Origin: Ustulina deusta
Lineage: Eukaryota; Ascomycota; Sordariomycetes; Xylariales; Xylariaceae
Assembly (NCBI GenBank): GCA_023159155.1
Contig: JAJNNX010000003.1
Span: 186,001 to 250,000, forward strand
DNA length: 64,000 bases
Reading direction: 5' to 3'
The first letter of the stretch is position 1. Each line of letters begins with the position of its first letter. Position numbers and translations under genes: made by a program. Under the pieces are notes generated by a model. That model was given only the letters and a program-made list of their open reading frames with translations. It did no database searches and was not told the DNA's origin. This document shows, in pieces, positions 12,195 through 24,204 of the stretch.

Positions 12195-13723
12195 ATGCCC
12201 GACATAGATCCTGCGGCCCTGAGCAGCCGCCCGTCCATCAGCCTCTCTACTCCCGTCCTCAAAACAATTACCGTGTCCACGCCGGCTGCCCAAAAGATTA
12301 CAAAGACGAGCCAGATCATTCCCGCCCGCATCGACCTAGAACCCCTCTACACAAGCTTGAAGGCCGCCATTGGCATCGAACAATGGAACACGTACAAGGA
12401 TGCCTGCACTCAGTTCATCTTGGGTCCGTTCTTGCTGCCATATTTCCGTCCCGCCGCTCCTGAAGCTGACCCAAGCGCGTTGCAGGCCGGTTGAACCAAG
12501 TAGAGTACTCCGAGCGCATCGATCCGATTCTTGCCTCCCCGAATGGCGAGAAGTGCCATCTCCACAATCAGCTTTTGGCGGCGATATATGGGAACTTGAC
12601 TAGAGAAATGCCCGACCAGGGGCTCGCACCATGGGTCTCTGCTAACGACAAGCCCGCCGCTACTGTCGGCGCAAAGCCTGTGACTGGCGATGCCGCCGAG
12701 CGAAGGTTAAAGGCCGAAGTCATGCTGCTGCCAAGTCGTGACAGGAGGCGTATCAAGGATCTCGCGCTTAACGATGTGCGCATACCTTCTACCGCGAGAA
12801 GCCCCTTTATTTAGCACTACAAACTAACCTCGAGCAGTTCGACCCCCACGACGCTATGGTCGACATGTTTGTCGAACATCACCGAGGCAGGACCACGCGA
12901 GCTGCGGACGTGCCTCAAAGTGCTACCGGGCTCAACGGTATGAGTAAGTTGATACACAAGGTCCTATATCAAGAAAGTACACTCTCTGAACGTGGCAGAC
13001 TTGGATCTGGAGATACGAAAACGGTTTGCGCAACCTCTAGCTGTCGAGTCCGGAGAGTTCCCCGATATTGCGAGCATCGAATCACGTATGCTGCCGATAT
13101 CATATGCGGCTGGCCTTGTTGGTGGCCATGCTCCTGATGTTGCGCAGTTCATGACGGTTGCAACTGAGGCACACATCAAGGAATTTCTATCTACAGTTTT
13201 CGGAAGAACGAGAAGCAATGGACCTGGTGATTCGGGAAGTGCCGGCTTTGGAGCTGGTGTTGGGTGGATACAAACCCACAAGTATCGCCGGCAACTGCAG
13301 AAGGAAGAAGCGGCTTTTAATAGAGGTGAATTGTCTAGAGACAAGAGCGGACTATTACCGATTGAAGCAAAGGCTGCAAGCGAGCGTCCGCCGCTGGGAA
13401 TGGCAGACCTACGGCTTGCTTTGGAAATCGGCGACTGCGGTATCAGTTCATTGCCAACTATTCGTCAGTCCGTCCTACACACCTATAGGGATGGAGAATT
13501 GGACCACTACAATAACTACACGTATGTGCCTGGGCATACGCAGTCGCGCGTCGATATTGAGAGCACCCTCAACGGGGTTGACAGCAGCCATTCAGGCGGG
13601 ATGACCAATGGTGCGGCGCCGGAGCCAATGGATATTGATGAAGAGTCCATCTGGGTGGGCACAAGTTTGCAGGATATGCAGACGCTCGACAATGTGTTAG
13701 ATGGGCTACTGGCCATGCCCTAG
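12195..13723 (+). CDS. hfi1: SAGA complex subunit ADA1/HFI1 (SAGA-Tad1 family)
   Basis: Four exons: 12195-12423, 12486-12775, 12838-12943 and 12999-13723, giving 449 residues. The introns are 62, 62 and 55 bp. The acceptor of intron 2 is preceded by CTAAC, and donor 3 is GTAAGT. Every junction keeps the frame and removes the stops. The N-terminal part (about residues 45-180) has the SAGA-Tad1 pattern: [33 protein letters not shown] spliced to [16 protein letters not shown] later segment ([12 protein letters not shown]...) fits the histone-fold-like part of ADA1. Known role: ADA1 is a structural core subunit of the SAGA transcription coactivator and pairs with TAF12 through a histone fold in the nucleus. 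The C-terminus is acidic and ends in [11 protein letters not shown]. Confidence 0.88.
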
Positions 13724-14577
13724 TTGTACGTGTATTGGATCCTGTATAAGCATTGGTTTGGCGCAAAGGACGGGTTGCATGGTACCACTGGAAAGACTAA
13801 AAGGTGTCTGGCGTTCTGATCAAAGGAGGGACTTGTATGAAGGAGCTTGTACTATGATGTCCACGATACCCCGTTTGTTTGTTCAATACAGATTCTGTCA
13901 CAAACATATCTGCTGGAAGAGACTCCCTCCGTCGACGGGTAAAGAGCGCCCAAGAGTGAAGACCTGCTCCGAGCCCAATTCAAGCCGAGATAATGCCAGT
14001 ATTGATCACGTACTTTGGTCCGCCCCTTGACTGCGGATACCCCTCTGTGCCCGGTAGGGATCCAGAAATGGGTACGCGAAAGATACTGCAGGCGCAAGGA
14101 GTTTTTCCTGGATTGACCGCTTGGTGGTTTACATGGGGTCCAATGATGGAATGAGATAGATTTCCATGCAACCTCAAATTTTATCAAAGTATCTTCAGTT
14201 AGTTATTCCAAGAACAATTGTAATTGTCATGGGGATGGGTATGTTTAATGGGTGGATACCTTGGGGAGTGTTGGCTCTTTAACCCATGACGTTTCGAGTG
14301 GGGCTCCACACTTCCAGACGCGGTGAGCGCGCGTGAAGCAAAGCGCAACGCGTTCCTAAAGTAGCGTTATTAGACATGACCCCCACCACCTCCACCAATT
14401 ATCTACGCATAATTCACTTCCATCTCCATACCCACGACCAAATACTCACCAGTCTTCAGTCTTTCAGTTCGGTGCATAATCAGCTTTGCGAAAAATCTCG
14501 TTCTTCAGTATCATGCTCACTTGAATCGTTCTTCTGAATTAGCCCCTTCTTAATCACCTCTTCCCGCCGCCATCAAT
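13724..14577. other. Intergenic region between ADA1 and MRC1
   Basis: About 850 bp holding the ADA1 3' end and the MRC1 promoter. Overlapping short frames on both strands show no conserved pattern. The MRC1-proximal 200 bp is C/T-rich, as for a fungal 5' leader. Nothing else is seen. Confidence 0.5.
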
Positions 14578-17500
14578 ATGGCTTCTACTCGCGCATCATC
14601 GCCAGCTGGCAACGCGTCCAGTCCTACATCACCACAGTTAACCCCCCGATCCAAAGTCAAGGCAATGTTGGCAGCTGTAGACGATAGAGCCTCAGACGAC
14701 GAAAGCACAGGCCCAATTGACACGAAGGCATTGTTCACCGCAATCGACAAGACAAAGCAGAAGCTGGGTCTCGAACAAACCTCCCAAGACGACAGTACAG
14801 ACGAACAGGAAAATGAGGAGGCCGAGATTGTCCGGCCTCGGGGCCGAATTGCTGCCCGAATGCATGCCAACTTCACAAAAGCCAATCAAACCCCCTCACC
14901 CTCAAGCCCTCCTGGACTTGCTCGACAGGACGGGACGCCGCGCCCGATTTCAGAACAAGACCTCCTTGCCCGAGGATCATCGCTCACAGGGGAGGAAGAT
15001 GAAGAGGATGATATAGTCGCTCCATCTCGACGAAGATTGGCCCGTCCTAATCGTAGGTCGACACCAGAGGCTACTGTTCCGGTAGACCGACACTCATCCC
15101 CCAGCCTTTTTGTGTCTCCTTCTCCACATAAGTCCGCAGCCACGAATCATGATTCACCTGCCTCTGGCTCCGACGATGACGATGTACCTATCGACTTGAG
15201 CAAGGATGCTCGTTTCAAAGCACTAGTGGAGAAGAAAAGAAAAGAAAGGCTCGAGAGGGAAGCCGAGGAGGAACGCAAGCGAGTGGAACGCGCCCAGCGT
15301 GTCGGCGAGCGAGCACCTGCAGAATCCGATGCTGACGAAGATGATGTATCGGACATTTCGGATGACGACAGCGGTCGTAAACTTACACAAGACATTTCAC
15401 GCCCTACCCGCAAGGCGAGCAAAAAGGCGCTAGAAGAGATGAACCGCGAGACGCAACGATTAAGCCGAAGCCTGCAACTCGCTCACGAAGCAAAGACAAA
15501 AAAGAAGATCAGTAAAGATATGCTTTTCAAACGATTTAATTTTCGAGCCGAGGGAAGCACCGCAGACACTGAAAACAAGCAAACAAGTTCAAGTCGTCCC
15601 ACGACGCCTGGTTCGGTTCATCAGACAGATGCGGAGCTGGAAGATAATGGAACACCACCGAGCTCCCCTCCCAGTGCACCAAAAGTGATTCCAGACCCGC
15701 CAACCACAACTGTCCCCATTTCCGAAAGTAGCATTCCTATGCCTGAAAATGAGAACGGTGACCTTCTTACTTTAGAAGATGCCCTGTCCCAGTCTAAAAA
15801 TGACGACAAAGCGAAAGAGAAGGCTGCTGATGTGGCAGCTCCCGCTCTCGAAAACAAACAACCCGTCACGAAGAAGCCATTGCGTCAAATCCGAGTCAAA
15901 CTGCCTCCTGCGCAAATGCATACAGTGATGATGAACTCTGATGATGAACTCGAAATCACTAACCCTGAGAAGAAGGACAAGCTTGATGCCATATTTTCTC
16001 GCATTCCCGAGAGCAAGGTACAAGAGTCTACGGGGATGAAGATATTACGCAATCTCGCACATATTTCTTCGCCATCCAAGGAACCAGCACGTGGCCGAAA
16101 TGTGAAACCGTCTATGACTTTTGGCGAACTTCACATGTCTCTACAGCAGCGCGCCAAGGCCCAGGCGAAGCTCGAGCGCGAACGACGCCTCGAATTCCTC
16201 CGTTCCAAAGGGATTGTAGTTCAGTCTGCCGAGGAACGAGAGCGGGAGCGAGAACAAGTCGAAGATATTGTGGCCAGGGCACGCCAGGAAGTCGAGGAAA
16301 TCATGATGCGTGAACGGGAGGAGGCAAAGAGGAATCGCAAGGAGAAGAAGCAGGACGGCGAGGCAGATCCTCTTGCCTGGGATGACAGCGACGACGACAG
16401 CTTTCAAGACAACGAAGATGAAGAACCTGGAGAAGCCGAATTTTCTGGCTCTGAAGAAGAAGGTGATAACGACGACGAGACCGTTACAAGCTTCGAAAAA
16501 GAGGCAACCAACCCTATGTTTGTGGACGACGCAGAAGAAGTGCTGTCCGAAGACGAAGAGACACCAAAGCCTACTTCTGATGACTTTTCAGACGATGATA
16601 TCGAAGCAATCAAGCGCTCCACGGCTCCACAACCACGGCGGTCCAAGAAACACTTACAGATCATCTCAGATGATGAAGATGGGGATGACGTTGAGACCAC
16701 TCCTAAGCCAAAAAGCACCCTACTGAAATCGCCTTCTGTACTGGGTTCAAGGTCTCCCAAACCACCAACTTCAGTCTTGCGCTCGGCTACCAAAACCTTC
16801 ATCCCCGGGCTTCCTATTGCAGCTGCAGCCCCTGCTGGCCTAGGCTTAACTCAGATTTTTGCCGGGACAATGGACGATAGCCAAGCGGAATCCGTTGATG
16901 GTTCTCAAGTTTTGATGCCCAGTATCGGCCAGTTCCCCGATTCCCAATTTTCTGCTACAGCCGGCCAATCCCAGGGCAACGACATGATTTCTGATAGCCC
17001 GCTCACCCAAACGGCGGTCTCACAGGGTCGTGAAACCCAAACGCAAGGACTACAATTACACTATTCACAATCACAGGCCCATGGCTTTGATAGTCTTATT
17101 CAGGCAGATGCAACACAGATGTCTGATTTCCTGGAACCTACACAAGATGCTGGTTTTCAAGACTTCACACCTTTAAAACAACGATTCATCGACCCTCCAC
17201 AGTCAACTGCTGGCACTATCCTGCTCACCGACACCCAAGACGAAGCAACTATACAGGAGTCTCCACTTATGAGAAAACGAGGAAAATTTCTACGACGAGT
17301 TGACTTCGCTACCTTAAGCTCTACTTCGCCGTCTACAGAATTTGCCGAAAGCCCGAAACGTGTATCCATCGTCGAGGCTGGTAGGTCGCCTGGAGAGAAA
17401 GTAGCATCATCGGATGCGTTCAGGTTAATGGAAAAGGGGGCAAAGCGAGAGAAGCGCTTGAAAAGGAAGCTTGACAAGAGAAAGAGTAAGGCGATCGAGA

Positions 17501-18805
17501 TGATCGAGGAGCAGGCAGAAGAATCTGAAGACGAATACGCTGGTCTAGGTGGCGCAGATGGGGAAGACTCGAGTGATGAGGATGAAGAACTTGTCAGAGA
17601 GATGATTGACGACACTGGGAACAATGACGGGGATGCAGCTAAGCTAGCAGGCTTGTTTGCGTAAGTTGCTACCCCGAAATCAAAGAAACTACTAGATACT
17701 AATTTTCTACAGGGACCGGGAGCGTGCTGCAGACGCCGCCCAAGTTGACAAGCTTTTCCGAGACATAACTACGGGTATGCTTCGTAAGCGGCGCCGGGGA
17801 GGGGACGGTCACGACTTCGATCTTTCTGACTCGGACGATGGAGGCGAGGCACGCCGTCGGATGAAACGTCGGCAATTTGCCAAGATGCAGAAGGCATTGT
17901 TCGCAGATGAGCGTATTGGCAAGATCGCAGAGAATCCTCGAAATGCAGCGTTTCTTAAGAGTATCGAGGACATAAATGATGACAATGAGTGGAATTTCGA
18001 CGAGAATTTTGCCGACATCACGTCAAGTGGTGACGACAGCCAATCTCAAAATGCCAGTCAAGCCGATCAGGCCGTACCTGACAGCCAGCCCCCGGCAATT
18101 GGCCGCAAACGCTCTCGAACAGATGGCCATCCTTCCCGGCCCGGCCCCAATGAGCGCCGCGCTAAAGAGGGGGCTCGCCCGTCGTCGCTGGCGGAAGTGC
18201 GAAGGTCTCTTTCGACTCTGCTCGATGAGCCTAATGCCTCAGCTGGATCCGTCGTCCCTGCGACGGAGATTGGTTCCGATAGTGATGGAGAAGGAGAGCG
18301 CCCATCGACATTATACTCTAACAAAGAGAACCACCGTGCTCACCGCCATATTGGCAGTGCCGTCGTTGACCGAATTACTCTGAAACGTAACTCTTCATCC
18401 TCCCTCTCTACAGTTAGCACGAGCACCACCGCAAAACTTGCTTTCACTGCCCCTTCCACGACTGGCAGCGGGTTCAAGGTGCCAGCCTTACTGCGTCGGG
18501 CCACTACAAACTCGACGAGGTTGGGTTCGAACCCTAGCCCAACCGCCTCTACTAGCAGTAACGTCAGCCAAGCCTCGGGCAGCGGTAACTCAGGCTCCTT
18601 AAACAAAGCTGCCAGCTTCGGTGAGGACGGTAAGCTAAAGAAAAACGCGGGCAAACGGTCCGGTATCAACTACTTTGCCCACGAGAATGAGCGGAGGGCG
18701 AAAGTTGCCGACGCGGAGAAGCGGCGCGAGGCAAAGAAATGGAAGGGGGCTGAAGGCAGAAGCAAAGTTGTAGGTGGTTTGTTTGGCAGCGGCTCATTTG
18801 AGTAA
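14578..18805 (+). CDS. mrc1: Mediator of replication checkpoint MRC1 (Claspin homologue)
   Basis: Two exons, 14578-17660 and 17713-18805, with a 52-bp intron (GTAAGT...TACTAA...CTACAG) in phase 2, give 1391 residues. The protein is highly charged with D/E-rich and K/R-rich coiled-coil blocks. SQ/TQ sites cluster around residues 765-880 (for example ETQTQGLQ, HYSQSQ), the expected targets of ATR/Mec1-type kinases. The segment around residues 850-1060, with ESPLMRKRGKFLRR and then acidic EEQAEESEDEYAGLGG, fits the MRC1-like domain; the latter motif recurs across fungal Mrc1 and Claspin. Known role: Mrc1 travels with the fork, couples helicase to polymerase, and relays stalled-fork signals to the Rad53/Cds1 kinase. 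The stop codon overlaps a strong GTAAGT site (18802-18807), so an alternative spliced C-terminus is possible. Confidence 0.9.
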
Positions 18806-19599
18806 GTTCTGGGATTTCTATCGCCAAACGGAGAAGAATATGCGTTTGCTTCATGGAATAGGTCTATTCGAGCACTGTTTGGCGTAGGTGTTTGTTTAAA
18901 TGGGGGAAACCGGACTTTTCAAGACCTAAGCTAGCGTACCACAACCTATGACTGCCTACCTGCATGGCGAAGAGACAAGGATGTCTTATCAGATACCTAA
19001 CCAATGATTGTTTAATCTACATCTTCTAAATCTTGTATTTTCATTTTTCAACCGTATTGCTTGCTTGCTTGCTTGATAATTCTGTTGAAAAGTGCCTACG
19101 CTACTAGTAAGATATCCACCTAGTATGTACTTAGGTCTAAGTACCTCCCTAGGTACCTATGTAGGTAGTTGATCTTAAGAGCTAAGCTAGAATGTACCTA
19201 AGAAGGTTCAGTTTTGCTAAGGATCAGCTCATCTTGGAGATCGTCAGTCAAGCAACTAAGGAATTACATTGTAAGAGTATACCGACGAAACAGTTCCAAA
19301 GACTGCAGTTAGGTCAAAATCCCTCTTCTCCTTCTTCTCACGCCCTCATCCCTACACACTCTCCACCGCTTCGTCCGCCTGTGCCCTCTCATCTTCTTTC
19401 TTCAACCTTTCTCGATCATAGCGCCTCACCACCTCATCTCTCTCTCTCCTCGCCCGGGACCATGCCCGTTTACGTTCCTGTCTCGGCAGGCGCAGGCTTC
19501 TGTCCACACTGCCTGAGAACTCAATTGAAAGAGTGCACGAAGCTTCGCGCAGAAGACGTGGCCTCTTAGGAAAGTAGTTTATTGGTCGTATATTCCACT
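18806..19599. other. Intergenic region with TTGC repeat and palindromic TAGGTACC cluster
   Basis: About 800 bp after MRC1. It has a short (TTGC)4 tract near 19057-19072 and a dense cluster of TACTTAGG/CCTAGGTACC/TAGGTAG half-sites between about 19126 and 19170. Open frames here are short and uninformative. Confidence 0.5.
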
Positions 19600-20032
19600 G
19601 AGACCGAGGAAGAGTTTCCCCTGGAGCCGAAGATAACTAACTCCCTGACACTTTGCCCCATTGAATGTTCTCCACCCTCGTCTGAATGTTGGCGTCGACG
19701 ACTGTAACCATGTTTGACTCGATTCTGCCAGGAATGTATCTCACCGGGCATTCCACCGAAGCCCACGACCATGACGGCGCTCGGTACGTCGCGGATCGAC
19801 GCCCGGCATCCTTATCTGCATTGGCCTGCCAAAGAAGATGGCTGAGTAAAGTGGTCTTCCATAGCCCGGGAGATAACCTCGGCCTGCTATGACAGCTGCT
19901 AGGGTGTTTTACATTCACCAATTTATAGCGAAAGTCGACTCGAAGGTACTTTCGGGGATCAAAGTAAGAAGGTAAGGGGTTTCTCAATTCGGTTGTTAAG
20001 CTCGCTCTGTAGGTAGGAAAGCTTGGTTTCAT
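19600..20032 (-). pseudogene. Decayed C-terminal fragment of a HET-domain (heterokaryon incompatibility) protein
   Basis: Reading leftward from ATG 20032, the frame gives GLWKTTLLSHLLWQANAD and then YRAPSWSWASVECPV. 'LL(W)' followed by 'RAPSWSWASV.GPV' is a very characteristic pattern of fungal HET proteins. An in-frame stop follows at 19637-19639, and coding-like sequence continues beyond it (SAPGETLPRSQWN). Just before GLW the neighbouring frame reads GRGYLPG, which suggests a frameshift. There is no HET core domain upstream, so this is a relic. HET proteins trigger cell death after fusion of incompatible strains; this fragment could not do so by itself. Confidence 0.7.
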
Positions 20033-20753
20033 AGGATTGAAGATGATTGCTTCATTGACCTAAGCCTCGCACTGAGTAGACACGAGTGTTGTGCCCGTGC
20101 CCAAGCTGTAGGATTGAATGGCTTATAAGTTGCTGGTATAGTAGGGTAGGTCATCCGAGTGATGGTTAAACCTGTTGTTGTATAATACAACAGTGGCTTT
20201 CTGTTTATGGGTACCTCTTAGGTAGGTCAGGTCACGGTGTACCGTACCTGTATTTCCATGCACGGTAATACTACCTAGGTAGGTAGCAGATAATTGAACT
20301 TATGCCGGCCTCAGTCGAGGCTAAAAGCGGTATAAGCTCAGGTAAAATGCCCATTACGATTCACAAAGAAAGGCGTATCGAGGTTACAACAGTGCACCTT
20401 TCTAGGCTACCTAGTTAGTTGCTAACACACGCTAGGCACATACCTCGGGCGCATCACTACCATCTATCTAGGTACCTAAGTACCTACCCTACACAACCTC
20501 CAGACTACCTATCTAACCTACCTCTTACATACTGCATACCTGCTTGGACTTGGGTGTCTAGACAGACTACCTACTACCTACTTCTTAGAGATATACCTAC
20601 CCGGGCTGGGCATCCAAGTACGCAGCGAGAGGACACGATAACGAATTCGGACTATGGAAGTCTTGCAGCCTGAGATGCCCAGACGTCGGTGCCGATGACG
20701 CCATCGCGCCCCAATCACTCTCACCTCCCCCAAGCATCGGATGCAACGGGGGC
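20033..20753. promoter_or_regulatory. Intergenic region rich in TACCTA/TAGGTA motifs upstream of the 409-aa gene
   Basis: About 720 bp with many TACCTA/TAGGTA half-sites, including the palindrome CTACCTAGGTAG at 20271-20282 and a run of CTACCT units from 20460 to 20600. The part next to 20754 becomes GC-rich, as expected near a fungal start. No gene is recognised. Confidence 0.45.
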
Positions 20754-22038
20754 ATGGCGCCTCCGCCAGCCGTAAGTGTCGGGTGAATGCCGTTGAGGGA
20801 TGTTCTCTGTTGATGCCGTCGCCCAGACCCCAACACCACACCGCTTTCTCGTGCCCAAGCGCTCCCAACCCCGCGGCGAGACCCCCAAGCCGGCCTTTCA
20901 GCCCAGCAGCCAGCAGTTCCAGGCGACGCCGCGGTTCTCGCTGCACTCGACACCGCTGAAGGCCCCGTCGTCGTCCCTCACGCCGTTCCGCCCCCGCGGC
21001 ACGGGGCGTGATGTTGTCATTGACAGCTCGCCGCCGCCTCTACCGGGCGCCGATCGTCTCGACTACGCCGACGATGACGGCGATGGTGACGATGATGGTG
21101 ACGATGATGGTCGCGTCAGGGGAGACGAAAGGTACGAGCGCAGCCGCGTTGGCTATGAGCAAGACTCCGTAATCGATGAAGATGAGGTGGTGCAAGCGTC
21201 CTCGCCCATCGGAATGGGGAGTGATGATGAAGACCATGACAGGGGCGAAGAGAGACGCGCCAAGCGTAGACGTATCTCCATCTCCCCCCCAGACGTCGGG
21301 ATCGAAGAATCGTCCTCTCTTCCCGGGATTGAATGCGAGGTAGACGTCGAGATGCAAGATATCGTCCAAGGCATCGAATCCTCCGTCTCAGAGCCGGCCA
21401 TGTCAGAAAACGATGTGGATGTAGATGACATTGAAAATACCGGGGCAACCTCCGCCCACTATGAGGAGAAACAGCCTTCTAAGGCACACCAGCCCACGTT
21501 TCAGAGAGCCCCGCGCTTCAAGCCTGCCGAGCTCCCCGAAGGCGCGCCACGTCCTGAGCCCTTACCCGATGCCTTCTCGCCGCGGCGCAAAGGCGCAAAG
21601 TACGTCTCCGGGGGGCTGGCAGCTGAGCTTCGTGATTGGCTCGTTGATGTCGAGGCAGGGATCGGCTCCGGCTCGGCAGCGGGCTCTGGTGCAAAGGGTG
21701 ATGGAGAATGGGTTGCGAGGATCCAGGTTGATGATCTCTGTGGTACAAATGGAGGCACACGAGGTATGACGCTTGTTCTGGGCAGGCAGGTGCTTAGTAG
21801 TAGAGCCAATGCTAGCGGCGACCGTCAAGCCCAAGGTGAGAGCGAGGAAGTAGTGGAGGTCCTAGGGAATAACACCTTCAGGCTGATACTCGCGGGCCCA
21901 GGCCGATTGAGCGGCCTTGGTGTTGGGAATAATGTGCGGCCCGGCGTGTTACTTGGTATCGCACGGCCCACCTGGGAGGTCGTTTTAGACGGTCTTGGAC
22001 GTTGGGCTGTTGCTTGCGATTGGGTTGTTCTGCGCTAG
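20754..22038 (+). CDS. Unrecognised protein with acidic disordered N-half and a compact beta-rich C-terminal domain
   Basis: I infer an 18-nt first exon (20754-20771, MAPPPA) joined across a 55-bp intron (20772-20826, GTAAGT...CCCAG) to 20827-22038, giving 409 residues. The alternative is a start inside that intron at ATG 20800 (412 residues). The spliced form reads MAPPPATPTPHRFLVPKRSQ, a smoother N-terminus. Residues 1-250 are Pro/Ser/Asp-rich and look disordered, with a DDDGDGDDDGD acidic run and a basic AKRRRI patch that could be a nuclear signal. The last ~130 residues alternate hydrophobic strands and end in GVLLGIARPTWEVVLDG...WAVACDWVVLR, suggesting a small beta-barrel. I do not recognise the family. 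A nuclear DNA- or chromatin-associated role is only a guess from charge and architecture. Confidence 0.7.
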
Positions 22039-22961
22039 AGATGCGACTGTAGCACCCGGGCCTTGAGCTACAGTAAAGTTCTATTTTCCCGTGTATATTC
22101 CACCCATCTATAACGACATCACGACGACAGGTTTTTGTGACTCAGTAATGCTTTCGATCGAACAGAATGCCCAATTCGCTCCAGCTGTGATTCTTACTGC
22201 TGCTCTTAAACCTCCGTCACGTATCCATACCGCAGCCCGAGCCCAGCGCGAGGACCCCAGGAAGAGGGAGAAAGGGGGAGGGAGGGAAGGGGGGTTCACC
22301 GAAATTGACGATATAATTCGACAGTCATATAGTGAATTAGGTCCTCTTTGTCATCTTCCATATATCGTCCCCTCCAACCTGCACTCAAAGCTCTAGTCGA
22401 ACTGAAGCAAAGGGTTATGCAAAACCTTTATGGGCCCTCCACGTGTAGAGACTCAACGCCCCTATCTAGTCTAGAAGGAGATAGAAAAGGGCGACTCTTA
22501 CTGTATTAGACATAGGCCTATTCTTCGCAGGGCAGATGTGACTCGTTTAGGAACTCCAAAAAAGCTATTACAAACCCTGAAAGACCTCTTCCAATCTGCA
22601 GCATAAGCCTCTTTGTGTTGAATCCCCTTTACCACAAATTCACCAGCCCCTTTCACACGCAATAATGGTATTGTCACTGTTCTTCAATCTATGTGCTCCA
22701 TTGAAATATACAAAAGACTAAGACGCCGATGTGAAACAACGACTATCCGCAGACAATGAGCATTGTATTCAAGGCCGATTTACATAAACTACCACAGATC
22801 GTCCAAATTCTTCGTCGTCTTCTCTCTCTCATCACATCCACCAGAACGGGGGAATCTATTATTCACAAGCAGGTAGTCTTGTGATTCAACTCTCCTCAAC
22901 AGCCCCACCAAGTCCAGGAGAGCATTTCACGCCTTCTTCCCCCGCTTCCTCGATTACAAAC
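22039..22961. other. Intergenic region
   Basis: About 920 bp without a convincing gene. It includes a purine-rich GGGAGGG block near 22265-22295. The stretch just before 22962 is C/T-rich and probably the leader of the next gene. Confidence 0.4.
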
Positions 22962-23357
22962 ATGGCAGAGCTTGATCAGATCCAGCGTCTCCACGCCAGG
23001 GTCAGTGAACTCCTGGCAGTTCAATCTCTGCAGTCGTACTCCCAAGCACTGTCGGTAGTTGAGGAATTCACCGAGCTCGCCTCTTCCTCGCCACATCCCG
23101 ACTCCCCGGCCACCGTGGAGCTTCTACACAACTGCAACCTCTACAGGATGCTTTGTAACAGCTGTATCAGCCGTCTCACCAGGCAGACCGCCGCTCCTAC
23201 TAACCGCTGTGCTAAATCCAAGAGAAAGCGCCAGGGGGTCATCTTTAACGTCGATAAGGGCGACCACATCGCTGCTGCTCTTGAGGCTTTACAGCTGGAA
23301 GAAGTTCTCGAGAAGGAGGCGAGAGAGGATCCGAAGCACGTGTATTTCTCAAACTGA
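22962..23357 (+). CDS. Small unrecognised helical protein
   Basis: An ATG at 22962 in good context (ACAAACATGG) opens a 131-residue frame. Heptad-like Leu/Val spacing in the first 45 residues (IQRLHARVSELLAVQSL) suggests a coiled coil. A Cys-containing middle (NCNLYRMLCNSCISRL), a basic KSKRKR patch and a final acidic helix follow. There is no signal peptide or membrane segment. A GTGAGT donor at 23405 and a coding-like patch at about 23455-23550 leave open a longer spliced product. I do not recognise a family. Base composition and codon pattern resemble the genes to its left, and it is the last gene before the gene-poor half. Confidence 0.5.
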   Translation: MAELDQIQRLHARVSELLAVQSLQSYSQALSVVEEFTELASSSPHPDSPATVELLHNCNLYRMLCNSCISRLTRQTAAPTNRCAKSKRKRQGVIFNVDKGDHIAAALEALQLEEVLEKEAREDPKHVYFSN

Positions 23358-24190
23358 TGGTTCTGGCACAGACCCATGGAAAAGATCGGGCGTGCTGATA
23401 TCGAGGTGAGTTGATAACGTGAATAAGAAAAGAAGTCTCTCCGTATTATCTACAATGGGTTGGCGAGAATGGACGGACATACAGCATCCGCGGTGGCGTC
23501 AGATTGTGGACTTTTCCTTCGCCATACGCTGTTGGGATGATATTAGCGGTAAGTATTATTAGCATGTAATATCACAAGCTTTGTATATCAATAAATGAGT
23601 ACTACTACTGTATATGGTTGGTTTAAAAAGTGCATCTTGAGCAATTCACCCGTTACGGAATTATAAGCTAGCACCTTTTATAATTGTTCGTGCAAAGGAA
23701 ATGACAGATGTTAAAACACACTACAAATGGCAGATTGGAGATAAGCGAGGACGACGTAGCGGCTTCAACATCTGTCCTAACTCCCCGTTTCTACCCGCAA
23801 CCCATATTATTCCAAAATCTTGGTTGCAGTGCCAGTCGCTAGTCATTGGCTTTTATTTGAGATGATGACAATGGCTGCAAGCCCAATGATGAGGCCGAAA
23901 AATGCAGCAAAGCCATAGAGTACATAATTATCTCTGGAGAGTAAATGGATGCCAACACCTGTGAAGTTTCGCGTCGGGCCGGGTTTCGTCTTGCGGCTCG
24001 TGTAAATCGGGCAGTGGGATTTCAGTTTGCTCAGTAATTGGTGAAATGAGCCCACAAGGCTGAAGTGAATTCGTAAGCAGAGTTCATTCAAGCCACCCCC
24101 CACCAAGGAAGGCAGTAGACTTGCCTCGATGTGGGAAAAACAATTACTATTCTCAATATCGAGGAGCGGCAATGCCTCTCAAAAAGGCAA
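23358..24190. other. Intergenic region with a doubtful membrane-tail frame
   Basis: This stretch contains a minus-strand open frame, 24172-23843, that ends in a hydrophobic segment (FAAFFGLIIGLAAIVIIS). It lacks an ATG and is preceded by a TGA, so it is at best the relic of a tail-anchored protein. Nothing else is identified. Confidence 0.35.
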
Positions 24191-24204
24191 CTGTCACAGT
24201 TCCT

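Noticed and set aside
23843..24172. 109-codon minus-strand frame ending in a membrane segment
   Set aside because: It has no ATG, begins just after a TGA and matches no family known to me; at most a relic.
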